Notes under the pieces: model-generated
Database searches by the model: none
What the model was told of the DNA's origin: nothing
The model's input: only the letters and a program-made list of their open reading frames with translations
Translations under genes and position numbers: made by a program
In this document: positions 46,354-55,952 of the stretch, one piece after another
Layout: the number at the start of each line of letters is the position of its first letter
Position numbering within the stretch: position 1 is the stretch's first letter
Source: Scalesia atractyloides
Lineage: Eukaryota > Streptophyta > Magnoliopsida > Asterales > Asteraceae
DNA length: 64,000 nucleotides
Assembly: GCA_947069175.1 (NCBI GenBank)
Contig: CAMTDV010000017.1
Coordinates: 48,059,137 to 48,123,136, forward strand
Direction: 5' to 3'

Positions 46354-46981
46354 AGGGTCTGTTTGGTATATAGTAATGTAATAGATGAGTGAATGGAATG
46401 GACGAGGGAATGCAATGGATCATTACCATTCCATGTCTTGTTTGGTTACCATATGTGAATGGAATGAATTATTATTGTGTATTGTTTGGTAAGCAAGAAA
46501 AACGAAGGAATAAAATCAGTGGTGAGTGGTGGTGATGGTCGATGGTAGTGATTGTGGGTGGTTATAGGTAGCGGGTGGCGGTGGCGGCGACAGCAGTCTT
46601 TTGTGGTTGATGGTGGTGGCATCGACGGTGGTGGTGGTTGGCGACGGCGAGTGGCATTGGTGGTTGGTCGCTGCGGTGGGTGGCGGTGGCGGCGGGCGGG
46701 TGGCAACGGCAGCGGTCGCGGGTGGCGACGGAGGCGGTGGCGGGTGGCGGAAATGGCATCGGTGGTGGGTCATGGTGGTGGTAGGTGGTGGTGTTGATGA
46801 ATGGTGCAAGTGGGGATGGAATGAAAAAAACATGGGTTGTGGATGGAATGATTTTGAGGGAATGGAATGTCTTTTGGAATGAGTGATTCCATTCCATTGA
46901 CCAACCAAACATCCTTTTCTTCATTCCCTTGTAATCATACATTCCATTCCGCCTCTTATTCCTGCATAGCAAACACTACCT
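46354..46981. mobile_element. hAT-like MITE with G-rich interior
   Basis: The left end AGGGTCTGTTTGGTATA and the right end, which reads AGGTAGTGTTTGCTATG in reverse, are imperfect inverted termini. Subterminal GAATGGAATG / CATTCCATTC repeats face each other. The middle (46515-46800) is a strand-biased GGT/GGC-rich tract that opens long meaningless frames in several registers. Superfamily is inferred from the termini only; no firm TSD. Confidence 0.65.
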
Positions 46982-47139
46982 AAAGATTAAACTAGTGAAT
47001 CCTTGTTCTTTTTATTCATAAATATATGCAAATTCTTGATTGTATGAATTTATGGTAGAACTGTTCTTAAATGTTTGAAACTTGGATGATCAATATTTAT
47101 CTAGAGATTATTTATTTAGTGATTATGTTATTTAGGGAT

Positions 47140-47503
47140 GGGTTATTATAAGAACCACTACAAGTTGTGAGAACCGTGAAAACTTTTTGATCTGGAGTGA
47201 GTTGGGCCAAAAAAAAAATTTCACAAACGTAGATGAAAATATTATAAACACATCTATACAAAGAAGTAAAAAAAACTTGTTGAGGCGGTAGTTTCAACTG
47301 ATGCAAGTTTTTTACGCCTGGCATAAAAAATTTTACGCCACGCGGAAAAAACTTGCATCAGTCTACAGACAATTTTTTTTACAAATGTGTTTATAGTATT
47401 TTTATCTACATTTTTGTAAACCAAATTTGGCAAAACTCGCACCAGATCAAAAAAGTTCTCGTGGTTATCGCAACTCGTGGTGATTGTCATTTGAACCGAT
47501 TCC
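47140..47503. mobile_element. 365-bp foldback element
   Basis: Outer arms pair over about 55 bases (GAACCACTACAAGTTGTGAG ... CTTTTTGATCTGG with its inverse at 47445-47503). A central hairpin pairs CTGATGCAAGTTTTTT with AAAAAACTTGCATCAG. The GAGAACC end words recall the 1.2-kb repeat at 44587. Non-coding. Confidence 0.8.
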
Positions 47504-47614
47504 ACGTTATTTATTAGTTTGAAATAATACAAACTTATTACGTGGTTTTTGTAGTTAAAATCAGTTTTGAATACTTAAGATATAGATTGAGTTATAATAC
47601 AAAGGATTTAAAAA

Positions 47615-48855
47615 TAAGAAGTGTAAGAAGTCGTCAGAGAGTGACAAGTGTTCTATGAGAATTCAAAAGGGTAATTTTGTGTACAAGAGGAAAGAGAATA
47701 TGCATATGCAAGTCACATCCTATTTCCCTTCCGATTTTTAAACGTTCGTAACTTTTTTATACATCATTTGTTTTAAAAATATTATACCATAAAATCAAGC
47801 GTTTTTTTATCTTTAATATGAGTACCATGTTGTCATATTTTTCAAAAAAATATTCAAAAACCCAGTTGCGTATTACACAATGGACATGACGTAAAACACA
47901 ATGTAAAGTAGATAAAAACATAATCAATGACAACAGATAAAGACACTATGGAAAGCAGACTAAAACACAATGACCATCACGTATAACATAATGGCCATAA
48001 CGTATAACAAAATAAGTATCAGACTAAAAAAACACAATAAGTGTCAAACTAAATAAAAACACAATTGATGACAGCAGATAAAAGACACAATGGAGAGTAG
48101 ATGAAGACACAGTGGAAAACAAACTAAAAACACAATACATAACAAACTAAAACACCATCAAAAGATTAAAACACAATTGATAAAAATAGATAAAAGACAC
48201 AATTGATAAAAACAGATAAAAGACACAATGGAGAGCAAATAAAGAAACCATGGATAACAAACTAAAAGCACAATACACAACAAACTAAAACACAATGAAC
48301 AAGAGATTAAAACATAATAGATAACAGATTAAACACAATCACCTGAACCAATAACACAATTTATAAAAAACCCATATATAATACATCTTCATTGTCATGT
48401 ATTGGGTTATAAATTCTTATAAAAACACAATGGGTAAAACCAAAATTAACATTGTGTTATAGTTTTTGATAATAATACAATGTATAGAAACCTTACTAAA
48501 ACGTAATGATCAAAACCTAGTTAAAAAACACAATGACCTGAACATTTAACACAATGTAAAAAAAACCCAGAAAAAATAAAATTCTTTATTTTATTTTTAT
48601 ATGACAATATGGTACTCATATTAAAGATTAAAAAACGCTCTTTATTATGATGAATTTTATTTTTAAACAAATGTCGTATGAAAAAGTTATGGACGTTTTA
48701 AATGGGGAATTAACATATGTCTTGTATGTGAAGAGAGAAAATCCATAAATGTAAGATTCCCTTTATGCCCTTCTATTATCATTTTTTCTTTATATATAAT
48801 CTCAATGCTCTAAATCTAAGATTTATAGACAAAAAAATCTTTCTTACCCTTCTTA
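47615..48855. mobile_element. 1.24-kb TIR element with ACACAATG array
   Basis: Ends TAAGAAGTGTAAGAAG and, reversed, TAAGAAGGGTAAGAAAG. Inverted arms of about 250 bp share CTTTAATATGAGTACCAT. The core (47870-48560) is a degenerate array of AAAACACAATG-like words. No ORF. Possibly Mutator-like, given the arm length. Confidence 0.75.
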
Positions 48856-49152
48856 TTTATTTTACCTTTTGTATTTGATCCTAACCCGTTAAGATATATA
48901 TCAAAAGTTGGTCACCATTTAAAATTTTTGTTTTTTTAAATGGTGTGACATTATGTTTACATTCGTTATTGTAACATCCGTCAAAAACCGGATTTACCAA
49001 ACCCGCTCCGTTCATTAACCGAACAATCAGTTAAAAATTTCTTTGCGTATTTAATGCCCAAATTATTTTTAAACGATACATAATTAATAAGTATATTGGA
49101 ATATATAATTTATATTAGAAAAAGTATTAAATATTGTGGTTTAAAAATAAAA

Positions 49153-49230
49153 GACTGCTGCCGGGCTTCGAACCCCGGTCAGTCAGCCAGACAACAGCCT
49201 TGACACTTAACCATCCAACCACTGCGCCAC
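49153..49230 (-). ncRNA. tRNA-like module 1 in LTR U3
   Basis: The minus strand reads TGGCGCAGTGG, a match to the Pol III A-box (TGGCNNAGTGG), and about 45 bases later GGGGTTCGAAGCCCGG, a B-box/T-arm with a strong stem. No complete acceptor stem is present, so it is a tRNA-derived relic or Pol III promoter-like element, not a tRNA gene. The 3' LTR copy at about 56139-56216 has an even better T-arm. Confidence 0.7.
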
Positions 49231-49900
49231 TTATGTTCTTTGTTAATTATTGGAAACAATTAATACATATTATAATTCTCGAATTCAAAACCGACGCGCC
49301 CAATCGCAGTCGTCGGAAATCCCGACGATTTCGCCGAGATTGGACGGTTACTTCAGTTTTAACCGAAGCTTTAACTATGACATCGGTTATAACCGACGTC
49401 TGAACCCGCGACACAAGCTATAACCGCCGGAAAATTTCTAACCGACGAATCAAGACGGAAATCGGACTAAATTCGTCGATGTCCTGCCCTATAAATACCC
49501 CCTCTAATCTCTGTTAGCTTTTTCGCTCACAATCACACATTTCTGTAACTCGCCGGAAAACCGAACCGTTCACCTCTGTGCCTTACTGAACCCCCAGAGC
49601 TCATACCGAAGCCACCCACATTTATCTCAAGCTCGTTGAAGACTCTCTGCCGCAAGACACACGTCGCCGGAAGTTTCTGCTGTCACCGGAGTTTCGCCGG
49701 CGAAACAGAGGAGTCCAGTTCGGTATACCTTACACTTAATCTCTTATTCTTTTTATTAATCTCACATGTAATTAACCACCAGAAACTAACGAACTTGATT
49801 AAAATCGGTGAAACAGTCGGAATATGTTTCTGGTTAAGTCTGACGAAGAAGACGAAGTTCAGTATTATATAAGTATAATTAAAATCAAGATATATCTCGG

Positions 49901-50482
49901 GTTAGACACACAGTCCAACGGTGGACTGTGTGCAAATAAAACACGCTTATGTCTCGAGTTCGATTCTTGTCCCACGCACACTCGCTTTAATAAAAATGTT
50001 CTTTTTTTACCGAACCGGATTCACTGCTTATATATGTTAAGTTTAATAAAAACCGGAATAATAACCAAGATAGACACACAGTCCAGTGGTGGACTGTGTG
50101 AACGTTTAATCACACGTCATGAGTTCGAGTCCGGACTACCACACCGATCCGGACAATTATCAAACTTTTTATATAAGGCAGAAATGAAATAAAGAAGTTT
50201 GTATATAAGTATAATAAAAATCAGATTATATAACAAATTAGACACACCGTCCAGCGGTGGACTGTGTGTTAACCCAAACCACAGGTCCCGGGTTCGAGAC
50301 CTGTGGAGAACACCGGTTCGATGCATTAAAATCGTTTTTAAAAATAAATGATTTTCGGTTTAATCCAATTAGTGTATAAATATAATTAAAAACAGAAATA
50401 TTTCGGGTTAGACACGTAGCTCAGTTGGTAGAGCTGCGTGCACGCGAACTGGAGGTCTCGAGTTCGAGCCTCACCCGGCGCA
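49901..50482 (+). ncRNA. Four tandem tRNA-like modules in LTR R/U5
   Basis: Modules begin at 49901, 50071, 50239 and 50408. Each has a D-arm-like GTCCAGCGGTGGAC or, in the last, the A-box TAGCTCAGTTGG. About 40 bases on, each has a T-arm-like GAGTTCGATTC / GGGTTCGAGACC. Linkers are AT-rich and share ATAAGTATAATTAAAA. The same four modules lie in the 3' LTR from 56915, 57083, 57251 and 57422. Acceptor stems are absent or degenerate. Confidence 0.7.
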
Positions 50483-51533
50483 AACAATTTCACAGCCTGA
50501 CAGGTCAACAAGTCAACGGTCAACGGTCGCAAAAAGTCAACTTTTTTTTATTATTTTTATTTATTTATTTTATTTAAAAATCAATTAAAAATACTTAAAA
50601 ATAACATTTTTAAGGTTAGAAAATAGCCTTAAACTCACAAAATTATATCCAATCATCCTACTAAAATTTATTAATAAAATCCCATTATTTACCAAACCAT
50701 TATGTTATTATCTAGGTTAGTTTCACTCGTGGTTAAAACCAACTTCGTGCGTATTCAACATCATCAACCGAACGCACCCACTGTGAGTGAATCTTACAAC
50801 TCCCCTTTTTAATTACATGTTTTGGGGTGTGTCATGTGTCACCAAAATTAACTCGTTTATTTAAACTTGTGCCATACCATATTGTGATCTAAACTTAGAT
50901 TGTATATATTGATTGTATTTATGTATTTCATATTGTCAAGTCATATGCAATTCATTCATTAGGCCCATCAGTTCCTCGTGGGAGACGAGTTGAGCAACGC
51001 GTGCCTCAAAACAAATCCATTATTGTTCGTGTGTGTATTATTTAGTTTATATTGTTTGTAGTTATGTATTTCATAGTGTCAAGTATATGCAAATCATTCA
51101 TTAGGCCCATCAGTTCCTCGTGGGAGACGAGTTGAGCAACGCGTGCCTCAAAACGATCCATTATTGTTCATGTGTGCATTATTTAATATTAAATGATTGG
51201 TGAATAAGTTTACATCTATTTTTACTCATGTGTGGTTGTGCACTTTATTTTATAATCAATTAAATAAACTTGTTCAAATGTTTTTCATAGGATTCACTCG
51301 CCAACTTTTTGTTGATCCAAAAACCATTTTTTACACATGATACAGGTGAACAGGATGAAGCAAGGAAAACATTGGAAATGCTTTAGAAGAAAACAATGAA
51401 GCTTAGATTGATGCTTATTTCCCTTTAAAATGTATTAATGAATATGAAACGTTATAATAAATGTCATGAGCTTTGATGATAACCCAATCATGCCTCGATC
51501 ACCTTTTCCGCTGCGGGTCGGGGTGTGACAGAT

Positions 51534-51546
51534 TGGTATTAGAGCC
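51534..51546 (+). promoter_or_regulatory. Primer-binding site of the TR-GAG element
   Basis: TGGTATTAGAGCC, one base off the initiator-Met complement, three bases after the LTR. Confidence 0.88.
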
Positions 51547-52312
51547 ATGACTATAGGGATATAGGATAGGTTATTAGACCCTTAGAGCCTATACTATAGT
51601 TGCCTAAAATTTAATTTTTTTAGGTGGTTACATACAAACTTATGATATTTATTTGTTTCATATTTGTTTATACTTACAGTCAAACATACATACTTACATA
51701 CACATTCATCATACATATTTCAATGTTCATATATTTAAATCATCTTCATACTTTTATTATTCAAAGATTTTGTCGCAATTTTCAAATCTCATCAAAGTAA
51801 GTTCTGCGACGGGCATGTAGTAACTGGAAGGGTACAAGTACCGGTAGTCGGAACGTCCTGTCTAGGTTGGCATTCGTATAAATCCAATATAACGGACCAG
51901 TTTGCCTACCTGGGGACTAACGATGAGAGTACGAAGGACCTATTAGGCCAAAGCATGCCACACCAAACGTCGTTCGAACTAACCCCACTTTGAGGTGTCA
52001 CCGTGTCTATACCTGGATACATTCCGCATATCATACGTTATATACATATTTCTCGATTTTCTCCGGGTTTTAGTGTACGTAACCAGGCTAACACATGCGA
52101 ACCATATGAAAAACCCGGTATTCATGGGGGGCCACATGATTACGAAGGTGAAGTATGGCGGCATACAAGGCCCAATGCTGAGCAAAGCCCAAGACATCCT
52201 ATGGATGTAGTAGATTTACTTTTCTATATTTATTTTATGAATGTTCATTCCTAAATACGACCCATGATCCCAAAATCATCCAACTCATACTCTTGACATG
52301 TATTCCTTATAG
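51547..52312 (+). other. TR-GAG untranslated leader
   Basis: About 770 bases with no gene. Overlapping short frames at 51979-52254 show no domain. Confidence 0.7.
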
Positions 52313-53697
52313 ATGTCTTCTAGCCTCGCCCGTAGGAAGACGAGAGCAGGAAAAGCTCGCGAGCGCATGGCTGCCCTAATCACCCAACAAATGGCTGCCG
52401 TAATACCCAACATTGTAATCCAAGTCCAACAAGCACTTACCGCTAATCCTGTCAACCAAGAAGATCAAAATGTTATCAACCCTCCCCCAAATACCACTAA
52501 ATGCACCTACAAGCATTTCAAATCCTGCAACCCTTCGAAATACGAAGGGTCTGAAGGTGTCACCGCTCTCCTCCATTGGTTTGAAGAAATGGAGAACACT
52601 TTTCTAAATTGCGATTGTCCCAATGATCGCAAAGTGCGATATGCTACTGGTCGTTTATATGGAATAGCACTTACTTGGTGGAATACAGAGAAGGCCAACG
52701 AGGCGTTGACGATGCTATGACTTTGACTTGGGAAGAGTTGAAGGAAATCATGACAAGACGGTTTTGCCTAAGGAGCGAAATCAAGAAATTAGAAGATGAG
52801 TTCTATTCGTTGAAGCAAAAGGAAGGCGACCACACCACGTACAACAAAAGATTCCTCGAGTTAAATCAAATGGTTCCCAACTTGTTCACTACCCTCTACC
52901 GTTTGATCGAGCGTTACATTCGAGGTCTCCCGTCAAAAATCCAAGACTCTGTAATAAGTACCACACCTGCAACTTTGGAAGTAGCAATGGAGTTAGCTAC
53001 AGAGCTCACCGAAAACCGAATCCGGAACAAAGACTTCAAGGAGGAGAAGAAGAAGGATAAAGCATCGACTGAAACTTCAAACTCCACCCAAACCGAATCC
53101 CCTTCTCAACCCACTTTTAAGAGAAAAAGAGATGGGCAACTTTTCGCTACTACCCAACATAATCAACCAGTTTTACAAGCTATACCAATCCAAGCTATCC
53201 CAATCACGCAAATAGCACCCAACTCAACTTACCCAAATAAGAAACCATACCTTGGACCCCACCCTCAATGTAACACCTGTTTTTATCACCATCCATCTAC
53301 CTTACTTTGTCGACTATATGCGAATTGTGGACGCTATGGTCATTTGAGCAAGGTTTGTCGCACCCCTCAAAACCAAATCTCTTCCCCTACTCAAAACATG
53401 ATCCAAACATATCAACAACCCCAATACCCCATGTTCCCATATGTTCGAGCTTGTTTCAATTGTGGCGACCCTACCCACTTTAGAAACACGTGCCCTCGAC
53501 TGGTTAACATCATAAACGCTCAAGCTCAATCAAACGCAGTTAACCAAGTAAATCAAGAAAACCCAATCACTAGGCCACCAGCAAGAGGAAGAGTTTTCAA
53601 CATCAACGCCAACCCTGTGGAAGATAATGACGGCCCAAACGAAACCACCCAACTAGTCCTATTCACCGAAAATCAAGATTCAACTCCAATCGTTTAG
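52313..53697 (+). pseudogene. TR-GAG gag, one frameshift
   Basis: Starts MSSSLARRKTRAGKARERMA at 52313. The capsid region has YKHFKSCNPSKYEGSEGVTA and LLHWFEEMENTF, then ALTWWNTE. The frame shifts at about 52690 and resumes with LTWEELKEIMTRRFC and RLIERYIRGLPSKIQDSV. The nucleocapsid has one intact knuckle, CFNCGDPTHFRNTC. An upstream one, YANCGRYGHLSKVC, has Tyr where the first Cys is expected. It ends in TAG at 53695-53697. Apart from the single shift it is well kept, longer-lived than most ORFs here. Capsid protein could have been supplied in trans by relatives. Confidence 0.92.
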
Positions 53698-55952
53698 TTT
53701 TATGTTTTTCTTTATGTTTTAGAATCACATAGAACCAATCATAACTTAAGGATAAAGCCAATGAGAATTTGACAAGAATATGGTGGATACGCTGCTGGTA
53801 CTTCCTATATATAAGTATTCTTGCCAAAGGATCAGAGGCATTATCTGGCGGTTATGAGAGGTTCCATGTACAAACTGTTTGAGTGATTATTGTTCAGATT
53901 AAATTTATCATTTTCAGTACATGCAATACGATCGGCTCCGTTTGATTGAGCCTTGATCGCACAGACATTTTTCATTTTTAGTACATGCAATACGATCGGC
54001 TCCGTTTGATTGAGCCTTGATCGCACAGACATTTTTCATTTTCAGTACCTGCAATATGATCTTGTGGTTGTTGTGTTTGTTGTAGAGTCACATAGAACTA
54101 ATCATAACTTGCGGATAAAGTCAATGAAAATTTGACAAGAATATGGTGGATACGCCACTGGTACTTCCTATATATAAGTATTCTTGTCAAAGGATCAGAG
54201 GCATTATCAGGCGGTTATGAGAGGTTCCATGCAGGATTTAGTAAGTTTTGGTTGTTATGTTTGTTGTAGAGTCACATAGAACTAATCATAACTTGCGGAT
54301 AAAGTCAATGAAAATTTGACAAGAGTATGGTGGATACGCCGCTGGTACTTCCTATATATAAGTATTCTTGTCAAAGGATCAGAGGCATTATCAGGCGGTT
54401 ATGAGAGGTTCCATATAGGATTTAGTATGTTTTGGTCAAAGTTTGTTCATTATACATTTTAGCGTATTTCAATTTCAGAAGTTGAGCTATGTCTCACTTC
54501 CACAATGACTAACCTCTCCATCACAACAAACGAGAGAGGTATTGTCATCATTCAAACATGGATACTATCAGAATTAAGAGTCAAGTTTTGGTTGTTGTGT
54601 TGTTGTAGAGTCACATAGAACTAATCATAATTTGCGGATAAAGACAATGAAAATTTGACAAGAATATGGTGGATACACCGCTGGTACTTCCTATATATAA
54701 GTATTCTTGTCAAAGGATCAGAGGCATTATCAGGCGGTTATGAGAGGTTCCATGTAGGATTTATTATGTTTTGGTCAAAGTTTGTTCATCATACATTTCA
54801 GCGTACTTCAATTTCAGAAGTTGAGCTATGTCTCACTTCCACAATGACTAACCTCTCCATCATAACAAACGAGAGAGGTATTGTCATCATTCAAACATGG
54901 ATACTATCAGAATTTAGACTCAAGCTGTGGTTGTTGTGTTGTTTATGTTTTAGAGTCACATAGGACTAATCATAATTTATCGATAAAACCAATGAAAATT
55001 TGACGAGAGTATGGTGGATACGCCGCTGGTACTTCCTATATATAAGTATTCTCGCCAAAGGATCAGAGGCATTATCAGGCGGTTATGAGAAGTTCCATGT
55101 AGGATTTAGTATTGTCTTGGTTGAAATTTGTGTTACATTCATATCATCTCGCCATTTAAAGAAATTGGATTGTGTTCTATTTCTACATAAACTAACCTCT
55201 CCATCATAACAAACGAGAGAGGAACTGTCACCATTCAAACATGTATGCTATCAGAATGTGGACTCAAATATTGGTTGTTGTGTTTATTTATGTTCTAGAG
55301 TTACATCATAGAACCAATCATAACTCACTGATAAAACCAATGAAAATTTGACAAGAATATGGTGGATACGCCGCTGGTACTCCTATATATAAGTATTCTT
55401 GTCAAAGGATCAGAGGCATTGTCAGGCGGTTATGAGAAGTTCTATGTAGGATTTAGTAATTTCTTGGTACATTGGTTGTGGCGTTTATTTATGTTTAGAG
55501 TCATATCATAGAACCAATCATAACTTACTAATAAAACCAAGGAAAATTTGACAAGAATATGGTGGATACGCCGCTGGTACTTCCTATATATAAGTATTCT
55601 TGTCAAAGGATCAGAGGCATTATTAGACGGTTATGAGAAGTTCCATGTAGGTTGTAGTATTAGAAATTTTGTTTTAGGATATAACCCTATCTTCCAAACA
55701 TATCAAAACTCTTACGCATGATATCATATTTAGTGAATCAACTCTGCTTATCAATATTTTTACCGTAGGCAACAAAAAGTGATTCCTGTAGCAGGGTACT
55801 TAACCCTTACAAGGAACGTTACCGCCTCAAACAAAAATTTAAACTCTTACTCTTTTTCTAAGTATGTAACTGTCAAACTAAACACCATCATTTTTAGTCA
55901 AATATATCACTACTTAAATTTCGGGACGAAATTTCTAAAAAGCAGGGGATAC
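53698..55952 (+). repeat. 3' tandem array of hairpin units in the TR-GAG element
   Basis: Seven units, each with a block from TAGAGTCACATAGAAC to GGTTATGAGAGGTTCCATG. Hairpins lie at 53768-53828, 54131-54191, 54315-54375, 54654-54714, 54999-55059, 55347-55406 and 55547-55607: stem TTTGACAAGAATA / TATTCTTGTCAAA, loop 34-35 nt. Unit spacing alternates between about 185-200 and 340 bp because some carry an extra segment. A separate 64-bp duplication is marked by ATGCAATACGATCGGCTCCG at 53921 and 53985. No pol sequence is present. Confidence 0.92.
55937..55952 (+). other. Polypurine tract of the TR-GAG element
   Basis: AAAAAGCAGGGGATAC directly before the 3' LTR. Confidence 0.85.

Larger units (their letters stand above)
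48970..51530 (+). repeat. 5' LTR of the TR-GAG element
   Basis: 2561 bp, TGTAACATCCG...GGGGTGTGACA. TATAAATA is at 49490-49497. It carries one tRNA-like module in U3 (minus) and four spaced about 169 bp apart downstream of the TATA, then a 133-bp direct duplication marked by CATTCATTAGGCCCATCAGT at about 50955 and 51088. Compared with the 3' LTR it lacks about 33 bp near 49545 and 26 bp near 51415. Confidence 0.94.

Noticed and set aside
46446..46972. Several overlapping frames rich in Pro/His or Gly/Trp
   Set aside because: All come from the GGT/GGC-rich core of a MITE, open in several registers on both strands. Low-complexity artefacts.
49134..49403. Basic 89-codon frame (and its copy at 56117-56386)
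   Set aside because: Overlaps the tRNA-like module and U3 of the LTR. No protein domain, and the two copies are just the two LTRs.
50406..50482. Possible functional tRNA gene
   Set aside because: A-box is good and a T-arm-like motif is present, but there is no matching acceptor stem or clear anticodon arm, and it is repeated inside an LTR.
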